Source: JAKORR01 sp964608495 (GTDB lineage: Bacteria; Armatimonadota; Zipacnadia; Zipacnadales; FEN-943). Taken from it: DNA of 42,974 bases. The stretch covers positions 1-42,974 of the forward strand of contig CAZSOQ010000006.1 of NCBI GenBank assembly GCA_964608495.1, read 5' to 3'. The notes under the pieces are model-generated. The model did no database searches. It was not told the DNA's origin and was given only the letters and a program-made list of their open reading frames with translations. Shown piece by piece: positions 27,754 to 36,300 of the stretch (positions are counted from its first letter, which is position 1; every line of letters begins with the position of its first letter). The position numbers and the translations under genes are program-made.

Positions 27754-28961
27754 CTCGTCTAAGTGAGTACCTCATGCGTCTGGTGCCTGCGGCCGAGCTG
27801 ACCTCAGGCGCGCAGGCGCTGTGGAGGGGTCTCGCGGAGTTCGCTCTGTCCCTCAAGCGCGACATCGAGGCGGAGGACAGCGATCAGGATCTCGAGGAGA
27901 TAGAGGCCCAGCTCCATCAGGTGTGGCCGATGGCTGACCTCGTGCGGTGCTCCCATCCGCTGCTGGTACCTCATTACCTGGCAGACGTCGTCCGTGGCTT
28001 CGCGGAGCAGTACCTGCCGGCGCACACCTTGCCGCAGTTCCTTCTCGTCTATGAGCCCTACTCGCGGAACTGGTCGGTCGCGATGAACATCGCCGAGCGG
28101 ATTGCCCAGGAGATCGAGGCCAGCGCGACAGTCACACGCGACCGCGAGACGGCCATACTCGCCAGCGACCTCCGAGGCCTGGTGGTCCTGGGTTGCCCCG
28201 CTGGCGAAGAGGAGGACGGCCTCCTGCAAGTCGCCTTGCTCCACGAACTGGGCCACCTGGTCCCGCGGCGGAACCCGAAGCTCGCCGAGGCACTGCCCTC
28301 TGACCTGGCGCTCGAGGTCACCGACCAGGGCCTCGGGAGAGCCGCAAGATGGACTCTCGAGTTCATCGCAGACGTCATCGCGGTTCACATGGCGGGACCG
28401 GCATACCTCTGGTTCGTGTCCTATGCCGTGCCTAACCAACCTCCGTCGGACACACACCCCTCGACGCAGTCGCGGATTTATGCGTGCTGCAGAGCGATGG
28501 AGCGCTTCGGCTGGACCGACGAGGCCCGCGCGCCAACGGAGATCCTTGAGGAGATCCGGAAGTGCCGTGAACATGCTAAGGCACCCCTGGGGTTTGCCTC
28601 GGCAATAGAGGGGATCTGCGACGGCGTGGCCAAGGCGTTCGGCGGCGGGTGTACTCCTGCGCGTGTCTTTGGCGACGGGCGTCCCGCGATCCACAACTGG
28701 CCGGCGCTTCAGAGACTGCTCACTCACACACCTCCGCTGTGCGGCGAGGCGAAGACGCTGACTGACGTCGCAGCCAATGCCTGGATAGCTGGATGGCTGG
28801 TGCTTCTGCACAAGCCCTACCAGGACAAGTTCCTGGCACCCTTCGGGGGCGGCGATGAGTACAGCAGCAGCGTGGTCGGGACACGCAGGCTGGGATGCCT
28901 TGTTGCGAAGGCACTGGAGGTAGCCCAGGAATGCACGGCGAGCGGCCAGCGGGCGTCCTGA
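27723..28961 (+). CDS. HExxH zinc-metallopeptidase-like cytoplasmic protein
   Basis: The ATG at 27723 is chosen, giving 412 residues and a 31-bp overlap with the previous gene; ATG 27774 is an alternative. No signal peptide or membrane segment is present. Zincin signature: 'ALLHELGHLV' with His174-Glu175-x-x-His178, then 'WTLEFIADVIAVHMAGPAYL' with Glu213 as probable third ligand in an ExxAD pattern, and 'THPSTQSRI', which recalls the HPxxxRI segment after the third ligand in M48-type proteases. The zinc fold occupies about residues 100-260; the N- and C-terminal thirds are helical and unassigned. It may be a soluble intracellular protease activated by, or acting on, a cassette partner. Peptidase class is confident, family and substrate are not. 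Confidence 0.72.
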   Translation: MVRSRVRLRVARLSEYLMRLVPAAELTSGAQALWRGLAEFALSLKRDIEAEDSDQDLEEIEAQLHQVWPMADLVRCSHPLLVPHYLADVVRGFAEQYLPAHTLPQFLLVYEPYSRNWSVAMNIAERIAQEIEASATVTRDRETAILASDLRGLVVLGCPAGEEEDGLLQVALLHELGHLVPRRNPKLAEALPSDLALEVTDQGLGRAARWTLEFIADVIAVHMAGPAYLWFVSYAVPNQPPSDTHPSTQSRIYACCRAMERFGWTDEARAPTEILEEIRKCREHAKAPLGFASAIEGICDGVAKAFGGGCTPARVFGDGRPAIHNWPALQRLLTHTPPLCGEAKTLTDVAANAWIAGWLVLLHKPYQDKFLAPFGGGDEYSSSVVGTRRLGCLVAKALEVAQECTASGQRAS

Positions 28962-29592
28962 GCGGCTCCGACTTGCTCCACGAACTGCGATCCCAGGACC
29001 CGGATCGGCTGTTCGTCGCACCTTTGCACCCAGACCAGCTTTCCGAGGGCGAGGCGTCCATAGACCTGCGACTTGGGCACTACTTTCTGCAGTCGGTGAA
29101 GACTCGCCTGCCGACCCTGGACGCCGAGCAGATGCCCTTCCCAGAGCCCCTCGGGGAAACGGTCGAACGACTGCAGGCGGTAAGCGCGTGCGACGAGACG
29201 ATCCCGCAGGCGGCGGGGATGGAGCTGATGTGGCAGCCGGCTGGGAGTCCCGCGTACATACAGCCCGGTGAGTCTATGCTGGGCGTTACCCTGGAGTACA
29301 TGCACTGCCGCCCGACCTGTGTGCCTACGTGCTGGGACGGTCGAGGTGGGGGCGTGTTGGGCTGGTAGTCGAGATGGCGAGCTTCGTGCACCCGAACTAC
29401 CACGGTTGCCTGACCCTTGAGCTGCAGAACTTGGGCGGGGCGGCCATCGCTCTCTACCCAGGCCTGAAGGTGGCCCATCTCGTCATCATGCGTACCTCCG
29501 CTGCCACCGAGTCGCCGAAGCAGATCGTGTGCTCGACGCGCCCCGAGTTCTGGGGCCTGAAGGGGCAGGTTCTCCGGAGCACGAAGTCCTAG
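28931..29592 (+). pseudogene. dCTP-deaminase/dUTPase-fold protein interrupted by a one-base frameshift
   Basis: ATG at 28931 with GGAGG ten bases upstream, overlapping the peptidase gene by 31 bp. The first part carries 'GEASIDLRLGHYFL' and 'YIQPGESMLGVTLEYMH', matching the start and the LEY strand of dCTP deaminases. After His (CAC, 29303-29305) the frame runs to an early TAG at 29366-29368. The family sequence resumes one frame over at 29308: 'PPDLCAYVLGRSRWGRVGLV', 'HPNYHGCLTLELQNLG' and 'IALYPGLKVAHLVI'. Adding one base restores the expected 'LEYMHLPPDL', about 220 residues in total. The catalytic-type Glu in 'LTLELQN' and the GRS/R residues are kept, but 'HVTAGxIDPG' has become 'EMASFVHPN', so it is divergent. 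The break is either real inactivation or a sequence error. Confidence 0.82.
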
Positions 29593-29814
29593 ATGGTCCA
29601 CCTTGGGCCTGCTGCCTTGCAGGTCACCTCGCGGTCAGGCCGTCGGCGGCCGGTCCGCCCTGGACTGGCGGCGCTCCCCGCGCGACGTCGTCTCTCCTGG
29701 AGGAAGCCCCTCTTCGCACGACGAAGGTCTTTCTCGGGTGCCGGTCCGCAGGGCCGCTCCGGCCTATTGATCGCCGCGCCTGACAGTACCGCTGACGGGG
29801 AGGTATGAGAAGCG

Positions 29815-31941
29815 ATGATGTTCCTCCCGCTGGCGACCGCGACTCTCTGCTTGGTGCTGGTGAGCGGGGCGGCGGCCCAGAAGCTCGTCGCCTCCTTCGA
29901 GACCGAGGCCGACGTGGCGAAGATCACACTCCACAACACGGACGTCGCACTCACCGATGAGGGCGTCACCGACGGCCGCAAGGCCCTGCGCGTGCACTTC
30001 GCCAAGGTGGACTGGCCCAACATCTTCTTCAGCCTGGGCCAGGCCTTCGACAGTGCCGACTGGAGCGCCTTCGGCGGCCTGGCGGTGGACGTCCTCAACC
30101 CCGAGGCCAATCCCATCAGGGTCTGTATCCGCGTGGACGACGACCCCAGCGCCGACGGCAGCCGGCACTGCCGCCAGGGGTCCGCGGAGGCGCCGCCCGG
30201 GAAGTCAACGCTGGTCATGCCTCTGCCAAGCGCCGTCCCCGAGGGCATGCGCGCCGGGCCGCCGGCGTCCCTGCCGGGGGCGATCACGATGTCCGTCGCA
30301 GGCGGCTCCCTGAACGCGGCCAACATCGTCGCCTTCCAGATCTTCCTCCCCCGGCCCGACGCCGAGCACACGCTGGTCTTCGACAACATCGTCCTGCTGC
30401 CCAAGCCCGACCTGAACGGGATCGTGGACCGCTACGGGCAGTTCACCCGCGCCGAGTGGCCCGGCAAGGTGCATGACGATGCAGATTTCGCCGCCCAGCG
30501 CGACGAAGAGCGGGCCTGGCTCCAGGCCCATCAGCCCCCGGGCGACCGCGATGAGTACGGCGGCTGGGCCACCGGCCCTACGCTGCGGGCCACGGGCTTC
30601 TTCCGGACAGCCTATGTCCTGGACGGCAAGGAGACCGCCGCCCCGCCCCAGGGGCAGGCCGGGCAGGGCCGCTGGTGGCTGGTCGCGCCCTCGGGCCACC
30701 TGTTCTTCTCACTGGGCATTGACTGCCTGCGCGACAACTCTGGCACGCCGGTGCAGGGCCGGGAGCGCCTGTTCTCCTGGCTGCCCGATGCCGACGACCC
30801 CCTGGCCGCCTTCTCGAAGCCGGGTGACAAGCGCTGGGCCAACTTCTACGGGATGAACCTGCGGCGCAAGCACGGGGAAGGCTGGCTCAATGCCTGGCTC
30901 GACGTCACCCTCCAGCGCTACCGGGCCTGGGGCTTCAACACCATCGGCAACTGGTCGCAGGCCGACGCCTTCCGGCTGCGCCGAGTGCCCTACACCGTCG
31001 CTATCCACTACGGGAGCCGCGAGGCGCCCTACTTCCAGTCGGGATGGAAGACGATGATTGACGTCTTCCACGAGGATTTCGCCCGCGTCGCCGAGGCGGC
31101 CATCGCCAGCAACACGACGGAATGGCGCGAGGACCCCTGGTGCCTGGGGTACTTCGTTGACAACGAGCTGTCCTGGGGCCATTGGTCCTCGGACCCCAGG
31201 GCGTACTACGCCCTGCCCATCGGCGTGCTGGCCCACGACCGGCCTCTTCCGGCGCGCACCGAGTTCCTTCGCCTCCTGCGCGACAAGCACGGCGACATCG
31301 CCAGGCTCAACGAGGCCTGGGGGGCTGAGGTGGCGTCCTGGGAGGCGCTCGACCAGCAGGGCGTGGAGCTTTCCGCCGGGCTCACCCAAGCCTGCGTGGC
31401 CGACCTGTCGGAGCTGCTCACCCGCTTCGCCGAGCGCTACTTCCAGGTGATCAGCGCCGCCCTGCGCGACCACGCGCCTAGCCAGCTCTACCTCGGCTGC
31501 CGCTTCGCGCCCAGACCCCAGGAGGTCGTGGACGTGGCCGCGCGCTACTGCGACGTGGTCAGCTTCAACATCTACAGCGAGGGCCCGGACGAGAAGGGCT
31601 GGGCCTTCACCGCCGAGCTTGGCAAGCCCTGCCTTATCGGCGAGTTCCACTTCGGCGCGCTCGACCGCGGCATGTTCCACGGCGGCCTGCGGCCCGTCGC
31701 GACCCAAGAGGCCCGCGGCCGCGCCTACCAGACCTACGTCCAACGCGTCTGGAACCTGCCCGCCTTCGTGGGCTGCCACTGGTTCCAGTACGCGGACCAG
31801 GCGCTCACCGGCCGCTCCGACGGCGAGAACTACAACATCGGCTTCGTGTCCGTGGCCGACCGCCCCCACTGGGAGCTGGTCGAGGCGGCGCGAGAGATTA
31901 ACGCCACCGTCTACCAGGTGCTCGGCAAGCCGCAGGGCTAG
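29815..31941 (+). CDS. Secreted GH50 beta-agarase-like glycoside hydrolase
   Basis: ATG at 29815 after GGGAGG, spacing about eleven; the product is 708 residues. Residues 1-22 are a signal peptide (LATATLCLVLVSGAAAQ). Residues 25-205 are a jelly-roll sugar-binding domain ('GRKALRVHFAKVDWPNIFFS'). Residues 280-700 are a (beta/alpha)8 barrel of GH50/GH-A type: 'GRWWLVAPSGHLFFSLGIDC', 'RYRAWGFNTIGNWSQ', acid/base Glu451 in 'LGYFVDNELSWGHW', 'DVVSFNIYSEGPDEKG', nucleophile Glu610 in 'CLIGEFHFGALDRG', then 'FVGCHWFQYADQALTGR'. GH50 enzymes cut beta-1,4 bonds of agarose; distant relatives may use other galactans. About 220 apparently non-coding bases separate it from the dCTP-deaminase-like gene, so it is probably not part of that cassette. 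Confidence 0.87.
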   Translation: MMFLPLATATLCLVLVSGAAAQKLVASFETEADVAKITLHNTDVALTDEGVTDGRKALRVHFAKVDWPNIFFSLGQAFDSADWSAFGGLAVDVLNPEANPIRVCIRVDDDPSADGSRHCRQGSAEAPPGKSTLVMPLPSAVPEGMRAGPPASLPGAITMSVAGGSLNAANIVAFQIFLPRPDAEHTLVFDNIVLLPKPDLNGIVDRYGQFTRAEWPGKVHDDADFAAQRDEERAWLQAHQPPGDRDEYGGWATGPTLRATGFFRTAYVLDGKETAAPPQGQAGQGRWWLVAPSGHLFFSLGIDCLRDNSGTPVQGRERLFSWLPDADDPLAAFSKPGDKRWANFYGMNLRRKHGEGWLNAWLDVTLQRYRAWGFNTIGNWSQADAFRLRRVPYTVAIHYGSREAPYFQSGWKTMIDVFHEDFARVAEAAIASNTTEWREDPWCLGYFVDNELSWGHWSSDPRAYYALPIGVLAHDRPLPARTEFLRLLRDKHGDIARLNEAWGAEVASWEALDQQGVELSAGLTQACVADLSELLTRFAERYFQVISAALRDHAPSQLYLGCRFAPRPQEVVDVAARYCDVVSFNIYSEGPDEKGWAFTAELGKPCLIGEFHFGALDRGMFHGGLRPVATQEARGRAYQTYVQRVWNLPAFVGCHWFQYADQALTGRSDGENYNIGFVSVADRPHWELVEAAREINATVYQVLGKPQG

Positions 31942-32001
31942 CCCACCGAGTCCATCGCGCAGGCCCCGGCCCTCCGGCAGCGACACGAGGGTGCCTCCCG
32001 C

Positions 32002-32031
32002 TTGCGGGTCACGGGCCTTCCTGGGTAACAT
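32002..32031 (+). promoter_or_regulatory. Weak promoter candidate upstream of the M24-fold gene
   Basis: TTGCGG (32002-32007) and TAACAT (32026-32031) are 18 bases apart, about 105 bases before the start at 32135. Matches to consensus are only three and four of six. It is listed because it is the best pair in this intergenic stretch. Confidence 0.25.
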
Positions 32032-32134
32032 GCGTGCGTTCTGTGCAGGCGTGTCGGCTCACGCCCCTCTGTGGCATGCCGGCGCCGGGACCTGCGGTCT
32101 TGCACCCAGTGAGGGACGGAGATGATCCCCAGAC

Positions 32135-33238
32135 ATGGATCGCCGTGGGGAATTCGAGGCAAAGCTCACTCGCGTCCGCGGGTTCATGGCTGAGAAGGGG
32201 TACGACGGCGTGGCGCTGACCACCCAGGCCAACTACGCCTGGCTCACCTGCGGCGGCGACAATCACGTGGCGATGGCCAGCGAGGGCGGTGTGGCCTACC
32301 TGCTCGTGACGGCCGACGCCGTCTACCTGATGACGAACAACATCGAGGCCGGGCGCCAGCGGGACGAGGAGATCGCCGACCTGCCCATCCAGGTCCACGA
32401 GCAGATGTGGCACGACGAGGACCGGGAGGCGATGGCCCGCGCCGTGGTGGGCGACGGCAAGGTCGCCTCCGACGGCGCCTGGCCCGCCGGCTCTTCGAGC
32501 CAGGCGTCGGCCCTTGCCCGCCTGCGTTGGCAGTTGCTCGAGCCTGAGGTCGAGCGATACCGTTGGGTGGGCAAGCAGACCGCCGCGGCCCTGGCCGCGA
32601 CCGCGACCGAGATCCGGCCCGGGATGACCGAGCACGAGATCGCCGCCCTGCTGGGGGGTAAGCTTCTGTCCCACGGGATCACACCGGCCGTGCTGCTGAT
32701 CGCGACCGATGGGCGCTGCTTCGGCTACCGCCACCCGATCCCCACCGACAGGAAGCTCGAGCGGCATGCCATGCTGGTCATCGGCGCGCGGCGCTGGGGA
32801 CTGGGCGTGTCGGCCACGCGGATGGTGCACTTCGGCGCGCCCGACGCGGAGCTGCGCCGCCGCCACGAGGCGGTGTGCCGCGTGGACGCCTGCCTGATCC
32901 GCGAGACGGTGCCCGGCGCGGCAGTCAGGGACATCTTCACCCGCGCCGTCGAGACCTACCGCGATACCGGCTACCCCGACGAGTGGACCCTGCACCACCA
33001 GGGCGGCGCAACGGGCTACGCCCCGCGCGACTACCGGGGCGGGTTGGCCTCGCCCGAGACCGTGCTCGAGGGCCAGGCCTTCGCCTGGAACCCCTCCATC
33101 ACCGGCACCAAGTCCGAGGACACGATCATCGCCCTGGGTGAGGGCCAGGAGATCATCAGTGCCTCGGGCGGGTGGCCCATCGTCGAGGTCGAGTACGGGC
33201 GCTACCTGATGGGACGCCCCGACATCCTGGTCCGATAG
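32135..33238 (+). CDS. M24-fold (creatinase/aminopeptidase P-like) protein lacking most metal ligands
   Basis: A 367-residue cytoplasmic protein, ATG at 32135 with a GGAG somewhat far upstream. Residues 1-140 are a creatinase N-terminal domain ('VRGFMAEKGYDGVALTTQAN'). Residues 145-367 have the pita-bread pattern: 'EIRPGMTEHEIAALLGGKLL', 'RMVHFG', 'LHHQGGATGYAPRDYRG' and 'GTKSEDTIIALGEGQEI'. In metal-dependent M24 peptidases two Asp, one His and two Glu bind the metals. Here the Asp positions read 'LVIGARRWGLGVSATRMVHF' (Gly and Ala), the first Glu (EPG) is 'NPS', while His287/288 and the Glu of 'KSED' remain. It is likely a metal-independent, creatinase-like or non-catalytic member rather than a true aminopeptidase. 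Confidence 0.82.
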   Translation: MDRRGEFEAKLTRVRGFMAEKGYDGVALTTQANYAWLTCGGDNHVAMASEGGVAYLLVTADAVYLMTNNIEAGRQRDEEIADLPIQVHEQMWHDEDREAMARAVVGDGKVASDGAWPAGSSSQASALARLRWQLLEPEVERYRWVGKQTAAALAATATEIRPGMTEHEIAALLGGKLLSHGITPAVLLIATDGRCFGYRHPIPTDRKLERHAMLVIGARRWGLGVSATRMVHFGAPDAELRRRHEAVCRVDACLIRETVPGAAVRDIFTRAVETYRDTGYPDEWTLHHQGGATGYAPRDYRGGLASPETVLEGQAFAWNPSITGTKSEDTIIALGEGQEIISASGGWPIVEVEYGRYLMGRPDILVR

Positions 33239-33250
33239 CCCCGCTCGGTG

Positions 33251-33279
33251 TACAATAGGCGTCGTCTGCGCAGCAGACG
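33251..33279 (+). promoter_or_regulatory. Possible -10 box and leader hairpin ahead of smc
   Basis: TACAAT at 33251-33256 is a fair -10 box, but no matching -35 is visible. Immediately downstream is a perfect 7-bp inverted repeat with a 3-base loop: CGTCTGC (33263-33269), GCA, GCAGACG (33273-33279). It could be an operator or a structured start of the smc leader. No T-run follows, so it is not a terminator. Confidence 0.35.
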
Positions 33280-33338
33280 TACCAGGGGACAGACCACCGG
33301 CCGATCACAGGAGCCGCAGCAAATCCGGGAGGCAGGCA

Positions 33339-36300
33339 GTGTACCTAAAGCAGCTCTATCTGCGCGGCTTCAAGACCTTCGCTGAGCCCACCACCCTCCA
33401 GTTCGATAGCGGCATCACCGCCATAGTCGGCCCCAACGGCGTGGGCAAGAGCAATGTCGTTGACGCTCTGCTGTGGGCTCTGGGCGAGCAATCCCCCCGC
33501 ACGCTACGCACCTCCAGCCTCCAGGAGGTCATCTTCGCCGGCACCGAGGAGCGCAGGCCCCTCGGCATGGCCGATGTGACCGTCACCCTCGACAACAGCG
33601 ACGGCTCCTTGCCGACGGACTACATCGAGGTCGCCATCACCCGCCGCCTCTTCCGCAGCGGCCAGAGCGAGTACCTGCTCAATCGCACCCCCACGCGGCT
33701 GCGCGCCCTGCGCGACCTGCTGCTGGACACCGGCCTGGGGCCCGAGGCCTACTCGGTGATCGGCCAGGGCCAGATTGACGCTATCCTGTCCTTGCGTCCC
33801 GAGGACAGGCGCGAGCTCCTCGAGGAAGCCGCGGGCGTGCGCAAGTATCGCGTGCGCCGCGACGAGGCCGAGCGTCGCCTCGAAAACACCCGGCGCGAGC
33901 TTCGCCGCCTGCGAGACATCATCACCGAGCTTGCCGGCCATCTCAAGCCCCTCGAGGAGGCGGCCGTGCGCGCCCGGCGGTACAACGAGCTCCACGAGCG
34001 CCTGCGGGCCCTCGAGCTGCGGCTCCTGGCCTCCGAGTACATCACCCGCCGGCGCCGACGCGGGCGCCTCGAGAACGACCGCGTCGTGGCCCAGCAGGAG
34101 CTATCCGAGTCGCGCGAGCGGCTGCGCGCCCTCGAGGCTGACCTTGCCCAGTCCCGCCGCGACGTCGAGACCGCCCAGGCGCGCGCCGAGGAGCTGCGCG
34201 ACACCGCGCTCGAGCTCAGTCGCCAGGCCGACGACGTGCGGCGCAGGCGCGACCTTGCCCACCATCAGCGCACGTCGGTGGCCCAGCAGCTTGAGGCCTA
34301 CGAGCAGACCCGGCGCGACGCCCTCGCCCGCAAGGAGGCCATCGAGCAGCGCACGCGCGCGCTCGATGGCGAGCTGGCGGCCACGGCCGACGAGCTCGAG
34401 AAGGCCCGCGACGAGCTCTCCGTCGCCGACGCCTCCTGCGCCGATCTCGAGGAGCGCACCCGCCTCGCCACAGCCGAGCGCCAGCAGCGCGACCGCCTCA
34501 TCTCCTCGCTGACGGCGCGCATCTCCCGCGCCGAGCAGGAAGCCCTCGGTCTGCAGGGCCTCGAGACCGAGCTGGGCGAGCGCATCGCGCGCGTCGAGGC
34601 CCAGCTCGACCAGATGCAGCACCGCCACGCCGACCTGGTGGGCCGCCGCGAGCAGCTCCAGGGCCACCTGGCCCGCGCCCGCCAGGCCCGGGTCGAGATC
34701 GAGGAGCGAGTGGAGACCTGCGATCGCGCCCACCGGCTTAGCCGCCGATGGCTCGAGGAGCACCGCGGCAAGCTGCGCCTCCTGCGTGAGAACCTGGCGG
34801 CCGTGGACGCCGTCCTGCATACGCTGGACCAACTCGCCCGCAGCCACGCCACGCTGTCCGAGGCTTCGGCCGCCGTCATGCAGGCCGCGGCCGTCGGGCA
34901 ACTGCCGGGCGTTCTCGGACCCGTTGCCGCGCTGATGGAGGTACCCGCGGGCCTGGAGGCCGCCGTGGCCACGGCCCTTGGCGAGAAGGCCCAGTGGATC
35001 GTCGTCCGCAACCGGCAGGCCGCCCTTGCGGCGGCCCGCCTGGTCTCCCAGCGGAAGCTGGGGCGCCTGGGCCTGCTGATCCTGGACGAGCTCCAGCCGG
35101 CCGACGCGCCGCGCCTTCCCGACCACGGCGAGGCAGGGCGCCGCGCCACCGACCTCGTGCGGGCCCCGGCCGCGGCCGAGAGCATCCTGACCCCCGCGCA
35201 GCTTGCGTCCCTCCTTCGTCACCTGCTCGGCGACGTGCTCATCGTCGCGGACCTGCAGACGGCCCTCTCGCTCGGCTCTCGCTGGCAGGGGGCCAGGGCC
35301 GTCACCACGGAGGGCGAGATGGTCCGCGGCGGCGAGATCGTCGTGGGCGGCCCGACGGAGAAGCAGAGTCCGGCCCTGGCCCAGGCGCGCGACCGTCGCC
35401 GGGCGGTCGAGCGCCGGGAGCTCATCCAGCAGGCCGAGGCGCGCCTGGTGACGGTTGAAACGCGGCTCCAGGACGAGGCCGGCGCGGCGGCCGAGGCCCT
35501 CGATCGGGCCCGCGCCGAGCTTGGCGAGAGGGACCTGGAGCTGCGGGAGGCCGGAAGCCAGCTAGGTACCATCACGAGCAGCATCGAGGCCGCGGAGCAG
35601 GCCATCGCCGACCTCTCCGCCGACCTGGACCTTCTGCGCTCGCGCCTGGGCAAGGCCGTCGAGCAGAGGGCTGTGGCAACCGAGACCGCCGAGGGCCTGC
35701 GCGCCGAGCTCGAGCGCCTGCGCCAGGAGCCGGCCGAGAGGACCGGTGACGACCTCGGCCTGCAGGTGGCACAGGCGCGCGAGAGGGCCGTGGCGGCCCA
35801 GATCCGCGTCGCCCAGCTAGGGCAGCGGCTCCAGGCCAGCCGACAGGAGCACGAGCGCGGCGCCGCCGAGCTCCTCGCCGTCGAGGAACAGCTTGCCGTG
35901 GCCGAGAGCCGCGTGAGCGACCTGGCCGTCCGCCTGTCGCAGACCGACGAGGCCCTCGCGGCCCTGCCCGAGGTCGAGCCCCTGGAGCAGCGCCTCGCTG
36001 TCGCCCAGAGCGCCGCCGACAGGCAGCGCGAGCACCTTCGGCAGTCGGCTCAGGGCCAGCAGCAGATCGAGCAGGGCCTGCAGCGCGCCCGGGACCGGAT
36101 CGAGGGCGCGGCGGCGAAGGTGCACCAGGCGGAGCTGGCCTTGGCCCGCGAGGAGATGCACCTGGCCGCCCTGGCCGAACGCCTCCACGACCAGTACTCA
36201 ACCACCCCCGACGCCGCCGAGAGCCTGACGGACGACGACTTCAAGCGCACCGTGGCCGAGCGCGAGGCCGAGGAGATCAAGGAGCAGATGCGGGCGTTGG

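Noticed and set aside
29300..29370. Programmed ribosomal frameshift in the dCTP-deaminase-like gene
   Set aside because: No slippery heptamer, and the shift point coincides exactly with one missing base in a conserved motif.
29593..29808. Small plus-strand open frame between the deaminase-like and GH50-like genes
   Set aside because: Arg/Pro-rich translation, no ribosome-binding site, no family resemblance; treated as intergenic.
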